Shown: positions 9,686-18,180, numbered from the stretch's first letter. The stretch: 64,000 nt of DNA from Streptomyces sp. DH41 (GCF_029813785.1 NZ_JARVKY010000002.1:124001-188000); one strand, 5' to 3'. Translations and numbers: made by a program. The notes: generated by a model not told the origin, from the sequence alone.

Positions 9686-10197
9686 GCCTCCACGACGACG
9701 CGGTCCTGGTCCTGAAGGGCTACGAGGGCCAGGACGAGCTGCGCCAGGTCTACCTGGACCACCTCGCCGCGCACCCGGACGGCCTGTGGAAGGCCTGCGG
9801 GGACGGGCACCTCACGGCGAGCGCCCTCGTGATCGACCCGTCGCGCGAGCGGGTCCTGCTGACCCTCCACAAGAAGCTGCGCATGTGGCTGCAGATGGGC
9901 GGCCACTGCGAGCCGGTCGACGAGACCCTGGCGAGGGCGGCCCTGCGCGAGGGCACGGAGGAGTCGGGCGTCGCCGGACTCACCCTGCTGCCCGGCGGCC
10001 CCGTGCGGCTGGACCGCCACCACACGCCGTGCGCCTGGCACCTGGACGTCCAGTACGCGGCGGTGGCTCCCGAGGGGGCCGTGGAGGCGATCAGTGACGA
10101 GTCCCTCGACCTGCGCTGGTTCCCGTACGCGGAGGTCGCGGACGTGGCCGACGACTCGGTCGTACGCCTGCTCGAGGCAACTCGGGCCCGGCTCTGA
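9682..10197 (+). CDS. NUDIX hydrolase
   Basis: The 171-aa protein has a full Nudix box: GGHCEP, then seven residues, then REGTEESGV. It hydrolyses a nucleoside diphosphate linked to some moiety; the substrate is not predictable. The GTG start overlaps the stop of the upstream DUF2342 gene by 4 nt, so the two form an operon. A bidirectional terminator follows. Confidence 0.9.
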   Translation: MSLHDDAVLVLKGYEGQDELRQVYLDHLAAHPDGLWKACGDGHLTASALVIDPSRERVLLTLHKKLRMWLQMGGHCEPVDETLARAALREGTEESGVAGLTLLPGGPVRLDRHHTPCAWHLDVQYAAVAPEGAVEAISDESLDLRWFPYAEVADVADDSVVRLLEATRARL

Positions 10198-10201
10198 ACC
10201 C

Positions 10202-10235
10202 GTAAGGGGTGACCGCCTGTGCGATCACCCCTTAC
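10202..10235. terminator. Bidirectional intrinsic terminator
   Basis: A perfect 11-bp inverted repeat GTAAGGGGTGA / TCACCCCTTAC with a 12-nt loop separates the converging NUDIX and AIM24 genes. Confidence 0.8.
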
Positions 10236-10259
10236 CGGACCGTGCCCACCGGGCCGCGC

Positions 10260-11015
10260 TCAGCTCCAGACGTTCCCCTGGTTCTGACCGCGGGCTCCCT
10301 GCTGACCCATGCCGTACTGCGCGGCGACGCCCTGGCCGATCTGGGCGTTCTGCGGCGGCAGCAGCTCGCTGGGCTGGACGAGCGCGAAGCCGCTGCCCAT
10401 GAAGCTGAGCTCCCAGCCCTCGCCGGTGCTGCCGCGGCGCCGCCACACACCGGAGGAGTGCGTCTGGGCCTGCATCTGCACGCGCAGGCCGGTGGACCAG
10501 GCCACGATCGCGTCGGCGTCGCAGTTGACGTACTTGTCGGGTGTCACCTGCATCAGCAGCGGGGCGCCCGAGGTCATCAGGGCGACCTTGCCCCGGCCGG
10601 TGATGTTGAGCTGGTACTTCCCCGAGCCGGAGATGCCGTACAGGCTGTCGACCGCGATGACCTCGTGGTGCAGGGACGAGTCCATCGCCAGCACGTAGCT
10701 GCTGTCGACAGTGAGACCGTCCTGGTCGACCTCCATCACGTGGATGTGCTGGGCGAGGTTGGCGAAGAAGACCGTGCCCTGCCCGTGGCAGCGCATCAGG
10801 TCGAGGCCCTCACCCGTGTGCGCGCGCGAGCGTGACTGGTTGTTGCTCTGGTACTCGGCGTCGAACTCGACGAGCCCCTGGTAGGCGACCATCGTGCCCT
10901 TGCGGGCGAGCACGTCGTCGTGGCCTTCCAGGGCGACGCGGAGCATGTGCTTGTTCTGCAGACTCCAGGCTTCCTGGGTCTGCTGGTCGTTGTAGGCGAA
11001 AAGCGGGCTCTGCAT
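10260..11015 (-). CDS. AIM24 family protein (C-terminal member of the trio)
   Basis: The 251-aa product has a beta-rich AIM24 fold: LARKGTMVAYQGLVEF, a central LMRCHGQGTVFFANLA, GISGSGKYQLNITGRGKVAL and DADAIVAWSTGLRV. A Gln/Gly-rich tail closes it. AIM24-like proteins accompany TerD-type proteins in bacterial tellurite/stress clusters; their biochemical role is not established. It is the last gene of a minus-strand run (TerD-AIM24, AIM24, AIM24) with gaps of only about 15 nt, so it is probably cotranscribed. Confidence 0.85.
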   Translation of the reverse strand: MQSPLFAYNDQQTQEAWSLQNKHMLRVALEGHDDVLARKGTMVAYQGLVEFDAEYQSNNQSRSRAHTGEGLDLMRCHGQGTVFFANLAQHIHVMEVDQDGLTVDSSYVLAMDSSLHHEVIAVDSLYGISGSGKYQLNITGRGKVALMTSGAPLLMQVTPDKYVNCDADAIVAWSTGLRVQMQAQTHSSGVWRRRGSTGEGWELSFMGSGFALVQPSELLPPQNAQIGQGVAAQYGMGQQGARGQNQGNVWS

Positions 11016-11032
11016 GATGTTCTGGCTCCCCC

Positions 11033-11713
11033 TCAGCCCCGGACCCGGAGGCGGTCGGTGCTGTCCTCACTGGGCTGGACGACGACGATGCCCTGACCGG
11101 AGAAGGCCATCTGGTAGGCCTCGCCGCTCCCGCGGCCGATCAGCGACTGCGCCTTGAAGCTGCGCTTGCCCTTCACCTTCAGGTTCGGCGACCAGGCGAC
11201 GAGCGCGTCCGGGTCGACGTACGTCTCGTCCTCGCCACCGCCGCAGTCGACCACGATCGGCTTGCCCCGGGAGGTCAGCGCGACCCAGCCCTGGCCGGAG
11301 ATCTTGGTGTTCCACAGACCCTGCCCGGCGAACTTCGCCAGGCCCTTGACCCGCTCCACGCCCCAGGTGAGATGGGCGTCGAAGGCGAGCAGGTTGGTGG
11401 CGTTGACGGAGATTCCGTCGCCGTTGAGGTTGATGACGACGACGTTCGCGCCGTAGTCGGCGAGGTAGAGCAGGCCGTCGCCGGAGCACTTCATCAGGGG
11501 CGCGCCCTCGCCGGTCATCCAGTCCTTGGCGATCTGGCGGACGGCCGGCGGGTTGGGCTCGTACTGGACAAAGCCCTCGTAGGCGGTCATCGAGCCCACG
11601 CGCGCGAGGAGGTCGTTTCCGGTCTGCATGGCGACCTTCAGCATGTGGTTGCCGTGGTTCTCCATGCGGGCGGTGACCGGTGCGGGAGCGTAGCCCGCGA
11701 GCGGCTGGTTCAT
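11033..11713 (-). CDS. AIM24 family protein (middle member)
   Basis: The product is 226 aa starting MNQPLAGYAPAP. It shows the same fold landmarks as its neighbours: LLARVGSMTAYEGFV, LMKCSGDGLLYLADYGANV, ISGQGWVALTSRG, DPDALVAWSPNL and FSGQGIVVVQPSE. The start ATG 11713 was chosen because the longer frame is Arg/Ser shadow sequence of the neighbouring gene. It lies 13 nt downstream of the TerD-AIM24 stop and 17 nt upstream of the next gene. Confidence 0.87.
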   Translation of the reverse strand: MNQPLAGYAPAPVTARMENHGNHMLKVAMQTGNDLLARVGSMTAYEGFVQYEPNPPAVRQIAKDWMTGEGAPLMKCSGDGLLYLADYGANVVVINLNGDGISVNATNLLAFDAHLTWGVERVKGLAKFAGQGLWNTKISGQGWVALTSRGKPIVVDCGGGEDETYVDPDALVAWSPNLKVKGKRSFKAQSLIGRGSGEAYQMAFSGQGIVVVQPSEDSTDRLRVRG

Positions 11714-11726
11714 GTCGGGCTCTCCC

Positions 11727-13565
11727 TCAGATCTCGTACGGCTGGACGACGACGAAGTTGCCGGGCGCCGCCCGGAACTGCAGGTTGACGCTCTCGCCCG
11801 TGTCACCCGCGTAGGAGTTGCGGCGCATCCGCACCTGGCTGGAGACGACCACCTGGGCGGCGGCCGACCAGGCGACCACGGCGTTGCAGTCGGCGAACGT
11901 GGTGGGCGTGACCGGCAGCACCACGGGCACGCCGTGCGTCTTGACGACGATCGTGCCGGTGCCCTGGAACTGCATCGTGAACAGCGCGCCACCGGGGATG
12001 CCGTGCCCCTCGATGCGGCGGACCTCGTACTGGAGGCTCTCGTCGAAGGCCAGGACGTTCTCCGCGGAGACGCACACGGCGTCGCCCTGGAGCTCGATGG
12101 GGTGCAGCATCGCGCTGTTGTCGGCGAGGAACACCTGCCCCTTGCCGGTGCAGCGCATCAGCTGCATCTCCTGGCCGGTGGCGTTGCCCACGACCCGGCC
12201 GGCGAATCCGGCGCCCTTGTAGCTGAAGTCGACCTTGCCCTGGTAGAGCACCATGCTGCCCTGCCGGGCGAGTACGGGCTGGCCTTCCGCGCCGAGGTCG
12301 ACGCGGACCATCTTCTTGTTCTGCTGCGTCCAGCGCTGTCCGGTCGCCGTCTCCTTGAACTGCTGGAGCGCGGCCATGACCCCGGCGCCCTGCGGCGCGC
12401 CCTGCGGAGCCCCTTGGGGCATGCCCTGCGGAGCCCCTTGGGGCATGCCCTGCGGGGCGCCGTGGGGCGCCTGGGGCTGGCCGTAGCCGGGAGGCGGGGC
12501 GGGCTGCCCGTAACCCTGCGGCGCAGTGGGCTGGCCGTAGCCCTGGGGCGGGGTCGGCTGGCCGTAACCGGGCGGCGGAGTCGGCTGGCCGTAACCGGGC
12601 GGCGGAGTCGGCTGGCCGTAACCGGGCGGCGGGACCGGGGCCTGGGGGGTCTGGGGCTGGCCGTAGCCGGGAGGCGGCGGGGCGGTCTGGCCGGGGATCT
12701 GCCCGTACGGCGGCTGCTGCCCGGGCTGGCCCGGCTGGCCGTACGGCGCGGGCGCCGGGGCCGGGGGCGGCACCGGGGAGCCGCCGGGCGGCGTGTTCAC
12801 GGGCGCGACGATGGTCTGCGCGGCGTGCACGTCGGGCTCGGGCGCCGGGGCGGGAGCCTGGGGTGGCGTGGCGCCGGGCGGAGGGGCGAAGCCCTGCGGG
12901 GCCGGCTGCGCGTGCTGCGGCGCGGGGGCGGGAGCTGGAGCCGGGGCGCCGAACGCCGGCGGCGCCGAGGCCTGGGCGGGCGGGGCGAAGCCGGGGGCGG
13001 CGCCGGTCTGCGGCTGCTGCGCCTCGGGCGCCTCCTCTTCGGCGACCTCGCCGCCGAAGTTCCTCAGCAGCGCGTCCAGCCCGCCGTCGAAGCCCTGCCC
13101 GATGGCGGCGAACCGCCACACGTCCTTCAGATAGAAGTCACCCAGCATCACAGCGCGCTCGGTGGAGAACTCGGAGCCGTTGAACGGGTACCGGGCCACC
13201 TCCTCGCCGCCCGCGACGATCCTGATGTACCCGGGGCCGACCTGCGACATCTGCCCGGCGCCGTCGATCGTGGCCGTGAAGGAAAGCTTCTGGATCCGCG
13301 ACGGGATCCTGTCGAGGGTGACCCGGAAGGACTCCGTGTCACCCGCCTGCGCACCCAGGAGCTGGATGGACTCCTCAGGGGTCTTCGGTTGGTTGAAGAA
13401 CACGAAGTACTGGTCGTCGGAGAGCCGCTCGTCGGCGTCGAGACCGAAGCAGCTGATGTCGAAGCTCAGCCCGGGGCCGGAGATCTGCACGCCTACGTAC
13501 AGATCCGTGCCCGAGGTGAGGTCACTGATCCTGGCCTTGTGGCCGCGTTGGAATTCCCTGGCCAT
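11727..13565 (-). CDS. TerD-AIM24 fusion protein with Pro/Gly/Gln linker
   Basis: The 612-aa product combines two domains. Residues 1 to about 175 are a TerD domain (FDISCFGLDADERLSDDQYFVFFNQP with the acidic calcium-binding DD, then RFAAIGQGFDGGLDALLRNFG). About residues 175-400 are a low-complexity linker with tandem PPGYGQP and GMPQGAPQ repeats. About residues 400-612 are an AIM24 domain (VLARQGSMVLYQGKVDFSY, LMRCTGKGQVFLADNSAM, CNAVVAWSAAAQVV). TerD proteins bind Ca2+ and are linked to tellurite, phage and chemical-stress responses and to Streptomyces development. The two AIM24 genes follow at once. The domain assignments are firm; the role is inferred. Confidence 0.9.
   Translation of the reverse strand: MAREFQRGHKARISDLTSGTDLYVGVQISGPGLSFDISCFGLDADERLSDDQYFVFFNQPKTPEESIQLLGAQAGDTESFRVTLDRIPSRIQKLSFTATIDGAGQMSQVGPGYIRIVAGGEEVARYPFNGSEFSTERAVMLGDFYLKDVWRFAAIGQGFDGGLDALLRNFGGEVAEEEAPEAQQPQTGAAPGFAPPAQASAPPAFGAPAPAPAPAPQHAQPAPQGFAPPPGATPPQAPAPAPEPDVHAAQTIVAPVNTPPGGSPVPPPAPAPAPYGQPGQPGQQPPYGQIPGQTAPPPPGYGQPQTPQAPVPPPGYGQPTPPPGYGQPTPPPGYGQPTPPQGYGQPTAPQGYGQPAPPPGYGQPQAPHGAPQGMPQGAPQGMPQGAPQGAPQGAGVMAALQQFKETATGQRWTQQNKKMVRVDLGAEGQPVLARQGSMVLYQGKVDFSYKGAGFAGRVVGNATGQEMQLMRCTGKGQVFLADNSAMLHPIELQGDAVCVSAENVLAFDESLQYEVRRIEGHGIPGGALFTMQFQGTGTIVVKTHGVPVVLPVTPTTFADCNAVVAWSAAAQVVVSSQVRMRRNSYAGDTGESVNLQFRAAPGNFVVVQPYEI
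12367..12680. repeat. Tandem repeats encoding PPGYGQP and GMPQGAPQ
   Basis: Within the TerD-AIM24 gene, near-identical units of about 33 bp encode GYGQPTPPP (about 12480-12680). Two exact 27-bp units encode MPQGAPQG (about 12400-12460). They form the flexible linker and are likely length-variable between strains. Confidence 0.75.
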
Positions 13566-13711
13566 GCGTTACGACCGTCCCCCATCCGAATACGAGTGCG
13601 TCGCGTCAGGCTAACGGCTAACCCGGACACCGGAGGAAGTCGGTACCGACCCGGTACAGAACCCGTGCGCGGCTGTGCCGAACACCCCACCGGGGCACAC
13701 TCGGGGGCGCG

Positions 13712-14308
13712 CTACTCGCTGCGGGCGCCGGGCACGTGGGGCAGCCGGTCGGCGGCGACCACGCCCTCGAGGTAGCCCCGGGCCCGCTCGGTCCTCGGGT
13801 ACGCCTCCAGCAGCCGCCAGAACCGGGGCCCGTGCCCGGGGACGAGCAGATGCGCCAGTTCGTGGAGGAGGACGTAGTCGACGACGTACTCGGGCATGCC
13901 CTGGAGGCGGTGCGACAGCCGGATGCTTCCCTCGGACGGCGTGCACGAGCCCCAGCGCGTGTTCTGGTTGGTGACCCAGCGGACCGAGGTGGGCCGTGCC
14001 CGCCCGTCGAAGTACTGGCCCGACAGGCGCTCCGCGCGCTCGGCCAGCTCGGCGTCGCCGAGGACTCGCTTGCTCTCCTGGGCGGCCAGCTTGTCCAGCA
14101 TGACGCTCACCCAGCGTTGCTCCTCCGCCTCGGACATCCGGGCGGGGATCAGTACGACGGTGCGATCGCCCTCGCGGTACGCGGAGACCGTCCGGCGTCG
14201 CCGGCTGCTCCTGCGGACCTCGATCGCGCTCGTCCCCGAGCCGTTCGGCGGCGGATTCGTCGGTGCGTGCTGGGGCGCCCCGGCGCGGTGCAGTGGGTCG
14301 GCGGACAC
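13712..14308 (-). CDS. YgjP-like (M48-type) metallopeptidase
   Basis: The 198-aa protein carries the YgjP/DUF45 signature WGSCTPSEGSIRLSHRL and the zinc site HELAHLLVPGHGPRFW (HExxH plus a third His). The N-terminus is basic (EVRRSSRRRRTV). Such proteins are cytoplasmic predicted zinc peptidases with no known substrate. The start is a GTG at 14308 without a strong ribosome site, so the first ~25 residues are uncertain. The gene is divergent from the ThiF-like gene. Confidence 0.88.
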   Translation of the reverse strand: MSADPLHRAGAPQHAPTNPPPNGSGTSAIEVRRSSRRRRTVSAYREGDRTVVLIPARMSEAEEQRWVSVMLDKLAAQESKRVLGDAELAERAERLSGQYFDGRARPTSVRWVTNQNTRWGSCTPSEGSIRLSHRLQGMPEYVVDYVLLHELAHLLVPGHGPRFWRLLEAYPRTERARGYLEGVVAADRLPHVPGARSE

Positions 14309-14598
14309 GCCACGACGTTACCCGTTGCACACGGGGAAGTCCCGGCTCCGGGATGGTTCGGTGCCGATCCGCCACCACACCTTTCGATCCCCGACTGATG
14401 TGTACGACTGGTTTGTATGACTGACCGGTACGACGAATACCCACCGCCTGTGGACAACTTTCGACGCCCGGTCGTATATCCGGGCATGCTGGCACTCGCC
14501 GGCGGATTCGCGGCCGACCACATGAATCAGCACGCGACCGACCACCGCCGGACACAGAGGACGTTCGACGACTTTCGGATTCTTACGGGGGATCTGGC

Positions 14599-15813
14599 AT
14601 GCATCCGATGGTGAAACCCGCGCTCAGGCGCGGCTGGCGTGATCTGAACACCGTGCAGTTCGGAATGACGCCGGCGCATGCGCTGACGCTCGGACCGGTG
14701 GACACGGCCACGGGCAGCTTCCTCGAGCTGCTCAACGGCACCCGCGGGCCGGCGCTCCTGCGCGAGGAGGGGCATCGCATGGACCTGCCGGAAGGACATG
14801 TCGACCGGGTCGTGGAAGGGCTGGCGCGGGCCGGGCTCCTCGACGACTCCCGGGGCGGCGGACCGGACACCGACGCGCTGCGGGAGAAGAAGGACGTCCT
14901 CGACCGGCTCCGCCCCGACCTGGCCTCCCTGTCCCTGACCACCTCCGAACCGGGGGCCGCGATGAGGCAGCTGGCCGCCCGGCGTGCCCTGCGGGTGCGT
15001 GTGAGGGGTGCGGGGCGGGTGGGCGCGGTGCTGTCCGGCCTCCTGTCGGGCGCGGGCGTCGGCGAGATCGACGTGCTCGACGGCGGACGTGTCGAACCGT
15101 GGGACGTCGCCCCGGGCGGGCTCCCCGCCGAGTCCGTCGGTGACCGCCGGGACGAGACGGCCCGTCGTGTCGTCCGCCGGGCCGCGCCGGACCGTCCGCC
15201 GCGCCGCGGTCCCACCACGCCGCCCGAGGAGGGCGCACCGGGCTTCTCCCTGGTGGTCGTCGCCCCGCGCGACGACGTCGCGGTGCACACCCCCGACCCC
15301 GCCTCCGCGGAATCCCTCATGGCGTCCGGCACGCCCCACCTGTACGCCGGTGTCGTGGAGGGGACCGGTGTCGTCGGCCCTCTCGTCCTGCCCGGCGAGA
15401 CGGGGTGCGCGGGATGTCTGTACGCCGACCGCGCCGACCGGGACCCGGCCTGGCCCCGTCTGGTCGCACAGTGGCGCTCCGGCAGGCAGCGGCAGGTACG
15501 GCCCTGTGACCTCACCCTGGCCACGACAGTCGCCGGCCTGGCCGCCGCCCACGCGCTCGCTTTCCTGGACGGCCGGACACCCTCGAGCGTCGGCGCACGC
15601 TGGGAGGTCTCGCTGCCCGGACTGCGGTGGCACACACGGCCGGTCCGAGCGCACCCCGCGTGCCCGTGCGGAGCCGCCGGAAAAGGTGGGCAGGAACACA
15701 CCCCCGAGTATGGGGAGCGGCGCGCGACAATGGCTGGGCAAGGGCCGTCGACGGACGTACGCCATGAGGCAGAACCGGCGCGGCCGGCTGGGACTTGGAG
15801 GGCGCATGTCTGA
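14599..15813 (+). CDS. Degenerate ThiF/E1-like protein resembling TOMM cyclodehydratase partner
   Basis: The 404-aa product starts with a winged-helix-like region (residues 1-85). A Rossmann/ThiF-like segment follows: VRVRGAGRVGAVLSGLLSGA, then EIDVLDGGRVEPWDVAPGG. The C-terminal half carries GCAGCLYADR and a late HPACPCG, together a possible four-Cys zinc site. The layout resembles the 'bacteriocin biosynthesis cyclodehydratase' (TOMM leader-binding ThiF-like) family, but canonical ATP-site residues look eroded. The stop overlaps the ABC1 kinase start by 8 nt. No precursor peptide or YcaO gene is nearby. The function is unknown; Rv3196 is the positional counterpart from memory. Confidence 0.7.
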   Translation: MHPMVKPALRRGWRDLNTVQFGMTPAHALTLGPVDTATGSFLELLNGTRGPALLREEGHRMDLPEGHVDRVVEGLARAGLLDDSRGGGPDTDALREKKDVLDRLRPDLASLSLTTSEPGAAMRQLAARRALRVRVRGAGRVGAVLSGLLSGAGVGEIDVLDGGRVEPWDVAPGGLPAESVGDRRDETARRVVRRAAPDRPPRRGPTTPPEEGAPGFSLVVVAPRDDVAVHTPDPASAESLMASGTPHLYAGVVEGTGVVGPLVLPGETGCAGCLYADRADRDPAWPRLVAQWRSGRQRQVRPCDLTLATTVAGLAAAHALAFLDGRTPSSVGARWEVSLPGLRWHTRPVRAHPACPCGAAGKGGQEHTPEYGERRATMAGQGPSTDVRHEAEPARPAGTWRAHV

Positions 15814-17200
15814 TCTTCCGCGCAAGGCGGTCACCCGAACCGCCAAGCTCGCCGCGCTCCCGCTCGGCTTCGCCGGGCGGGCGACCTGGGGGCTCGGCAA
15901 GCGAATCGTGGGCGAGTCCGCGGAGATCGTCGGCCAGCAGCTGCAGCAGCGCACCGCGGAGCAGCTGTTCAAGGTGCTGGGCGAGCTCAAGGGCGGGGCG
16001 ATGAAATTCGGGCAGGCCCTGTCCGTCTTCGAGTCGGCGCTGCCCGAGGAGGTCGCCGGCCCCTATCGGGCAGCGCTGACCAAGCTGCAGGAAGCGGCAC
16101 CGCCGATGCCGACACGCACGGTGCACTCCGTGCTCGCGGAGCGGCTCGGCGAGGACTGGCACGACCTGTTCCTGGAATTCGAGGACAAGCCCGCCGCGGC
16201 CGCCTCCATCGGTCAGGTGCACCGGGCGGTGTGGCACGACGGCCGCGAAGTGGCGGTCAAGGTGCAGTACCCGGGCGCCGGCGAGGCCCTGCTGTCCGAC
16301 CTGAACCAGCTCAGCCGTTTCGCCCGCCTGCTGGGCCCGCTGGTCCCCGGCATGGACATCAAACCGCTGATCACAGAGCTGAAGGACCGGGTCTCGGAGG
16401 AACTGGACTACGACCTGGAGGCACAGGCCCAGCAAACCCACGCCGAGGAGTTCGCGGACGACCCGGACATCGTGGTGCCGGACGTCGTCCACCAGTGCGA
16501 GCAGGTACTGGTCACCGAGTGGATCGACGGCATTCCGATGGCGGAGATCATCGCGGACGGCACACCGGGGCAGCGCGATCGTGCGGGCCAGCTCCTGGCC
16601 CACTTCCTCTTCTCGGGCCCGGCCCGCACCGGCCTTCTGCACGCCGACCCGCACCCGGGCAATTTCCGTCTGCTGCCCGGCGGGCCGGACGGCGAGGACG
16701 ACTGGCGTCTGGGCGTCCTGGACTTCGGCACGGTCGACCGTCTCCCGGGCGGCCTGCCCGAGCCCATCGGGGCGGCCCTGCGCATGACGCTGGACGGCGA
16801 GGCGGACGCCGTCTACGAGATGCTCTGCTCGGAGGGCTTCGTCAAGGAGTCGATAGAGCTGGACCCCGACGCCGTCCTCGACTACCTCCTGCCGATCATC
16901 GAACCGGCCCGGGTGGACGAGTTCACCTTCACCCGCGGCTGGATGCGGAGCCAGGCGGCCCGCATCGGCGATCCACGCTCCCCCGCGTACCAGCTGGCCA
17001 AGCAGCTCAACCTGCCGCCGGCCTACCTCCTGATCCACCGGGTGACCTTGAGCACCATCGGGGTGCTGTGCCAGTTGGGAGCGACGGTGCGGCTGCGTGA
17101 CGAGCTGGAGGACTGGCTGGTCGGGTTCCTCCCCGAGGAGGAGGACGGGTACGAAGCGGAGGACGGGTACGAGGTGGAGGAGACGGCGGCGGAGGCGTGA
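15806..17200 (+). CDS. ABC1/UbiB/ADCK-type atypical kinase
   Basis: The 464-aa product shows the diagnostic ABC1 features: KFGQALSVF (KxGQ), AAASIGQVHRA (Ala-rich loop in place of the P-loop), VAVKVQYPG (Lys), EELDYDLEAQ, LHADPHPGNF (catalytic loop) and LDFGTV (DFG). An acidic E/D/Y-rich tail follows. In other organisms the family supports lipid or quinone metabolism as an ATPase/kinase. ATG 15806 follows TTGGAGGGC and overlaps the ThiF-like gene, indicating translational coupling. A terminator follows. Confidence 0.93.
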   Translation: MSDLPRKAVTRTAKLAALPLGFAGRATWGLGKRIVGESAEIVGQQLQQRTAEQLFKVLGELKGGAMKFGQALSVFESALPEEVAGPYRAALTKLQEAAPPMPTRTVHSVLAERLGEDWHDLFLEFEDKPAAAASIGQVHRAVWHDGREVAVKVQYPGAGEALLSDLNQLSRFARLLGPLVPGMDIKPLITELKDRVSEELDYDLEAQAQQTHAEEFADDPDIVVPDVVHQCEQVLVTEWIDGIPMAEIIADGTPGQRDRAGQLLAHFLFSGPARTGLLHADPHPGNFRLLPGGPDGEDDWRLGVLDFGTVDRLPGGLPEPIGAALRMTLDGEADAVYEMLCSEGFVKESIELDPDAVLDYLLPIIEPARVDEFTFTRGWMRSQAARIGDPRSPAYQLAKQLNLPPAYLLIHRVTLSTIGVLCQLGATVRLRDELEDWLVGFLPEEEDGYEAEDGYEVEETAAEA

Positions 17201-17221
17201 GCCTCCGGCGCGCTGAACGCG

Positions 17222-17261
17222 CCGTGGGGGCCGGCCCGTTCGGACGGACCGGCCCCCACGG
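17222..17261. terminator. Bidirectional terminator between ABC1 kinase and wblC operon
   Basis: A 13-bp inverted repeat, CCGTGGGGGCCGG (17222-17234) / CCGGCCCCCACGG (17249-17261), lies between converging genes. Confidence 0.75.
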
Positions 17262-17311
17262 GCAGAGCGTCGCCTCCCCGACCGGGAGGCCATCGCTTCG
17301 GGTGTGGCCTG

Positions 17312-17635
17312 TTACTGCATGACCGCCATGGCGAGCGCGCGCCGGGCACGCATCGAGGCGCGCTCGGCCCGGCGCTGCATCCGGCGAGCGGTCGCCAGGC
17401 GCAGCGCCCGGCGTTCCCGCTCCGCCTCCTGCAGGCGGTCGTGCATATGCGCACGAGCCAGGGCTTCTGGGATGAGTTGCATCTCGCGGGTCCTGTTCTG
17501 ACGCGAGTCCTTCGCGTCGCTGGTGGTGAAGTCCTCAGGCGTGGAGCCTGCGATGTCGTGGGTGGACGGCTTCATCGGGGCCTGCTTCTTGGGGTCGTAC
17601 GTGAGGGGGCGATCGATCGTTCCTGCGGTGTTCAT
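17312..17635 (-). CDS. 107-aa basic helical protein translationally coupled to wblC
   Basis: Its ATG (17635-17633) overlaps the wblC TGA as ATGA, so it is the second cistron of a coupled operon. The N-terminal half is polar. The C-terminal half is a long basic amphipathic helix (LQEAERERRALRLATARRMQ, then RRAERASMRARRALAMAVMQ), likely coiled or nucleic-acid binding. An internal ATG at 17482 (MQLIPEALARAHMHD) is an alternative start. No known domain is recognised. Its position suggests induction together with wblC by ribosome-targeting drugs. Confidence 0.75.
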   Translation of the reverse strand: MNTAGTIDRPLTYDPKKQAPMKPSTHDIAGSTPEDFTTSDAKDSRQNRTREMQLIPEALARAHMHDRLQEAERERRALRLATARRMQRRAERASMRARRALAMAVMQ

Positions 17636-18000
17636 GCCGAGACCGGGTTCTTGCGCGGGCGGCCACGGGGCCGCTTCCGGGCGACGACGACACCCTGCAC
17701 GAACAGCTCGCCACCCCAGACGCCCCAGGGCTCACGCCGCTCCTTGGCACCGGCGAGGCAGGCCTCGATCAGCGGGCAGGTGCGGCAGAGGGACTTGGCG
17801 TACTCGACGTCCGCCGGCGACTCGGCGAAGAAGACCTCCGGGTCGTAGGAGCGGCAGGGAACGGGCACGCCGAGGTTCTCGATGGCGTCGTCGAGCGCGG
17901 TGAGCGCGGTGAGCGGGGTCAAGGTGGGGTCCTCCGTGGGGACGGGCTTGGGGATCGTGTCGGAAGGCGGTACGGACGGGGCGTGCGCTTCGAGTTGCAC
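17632..18000 (-). CDS. wblC: WblC (WhiB7), iron-sulfur antibiotic-resistance activator
   Basis: The 122-aa product is a WhiB protein with cluster cysteines C49, C72, C75 and C81, the GVWGGE turn (93-98) and a C-terminal AT-hook RGRPRK (112-117). The AT-hook distinguishes WhiB7/WblC from other Wbl proteins. WhiB7 binds the housekeeping sigma factor and activates intrinsic resistance genes at promoters with an AT-rich box next to the -35 element. The GTG start at 18000 follows GAGGAAG. The gene sits about 600 nt behind its promoter, after an upstream ORF and an attenuator, and its stop overlaps the next ORF. Confidence 0.97.
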   Translation of the reverse strand: MQLEAHAPSVPPSDTIPKPVPTEDPTLTPLTALTALDDAIENLGVPVPCRSYDPEVFFAESPADVEYAKSLCRTCPLIEACLAGAKERREPWGVWGGELFVQGVVVARKRPRGRPRKNPVSA

Positions 18001-18109
18001 GGGGTTTCTTCCTCGTCTGGTCGTTCCGGCCGGTCGGCCGGGTGGCGGCTTGGTACCGGGTTCTTTTCTTGTCCCGAGGCTCCTTCGTGCTGTCGCCCCC
18101 GTTCGGGGA

Positions 18110-18152
18110 CAAACAAAAGGGCCGCGGATCCCGGATGGGGTTCCGCGGCCCT
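18110..18152 (-). terminator. Intrinsic attenuator in the wblC leader
   Basis: On the minus strand an 11-bp GC stem, AGGGCCGCGGA (18152-18142) / TCCGCGGCCCT (18128-18118), with additional C/G pairs inside, is followed at once by TTTTGTTTG. It lies 110 nt before the wblC start and about 24 nt after the upstream ORF stop. It should stop transcription unless relieved. Confidence 0.88.
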
Positions 18153-18163
18153 GAAGGCGCCTG

Positions 18164-18180
18164 CCTGATCGGCGATCAGG
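18164..18180 (-). promoter_or_regulatory. Hairpin containing the upstream ORF stop codon
   Basis: The inverted repeat CCTGATC-GCC-GATCAGG contains the TGA (18178-18176) of the upstream ORF and abuts the attenuator. A ribosome terminating or stalled here would mask this stem, which fits a translation-sensing switch. Confidence 0.6.

Noticed and set aside
14417..14614. 65-codon ORF between YgjP and ThiF-like genes
   Set aside because: It overlaps the ThiF-like start and has no ribosome site; the 290-bp divergent gap shows no convincing gene.
14599..15813. Complete TOMM bacteriocin cluster
   Set aside because: No YcaO cyclodehydratase, dehydrogenase or precursor peptide is present nearby; only a distant ThiF-like protein.
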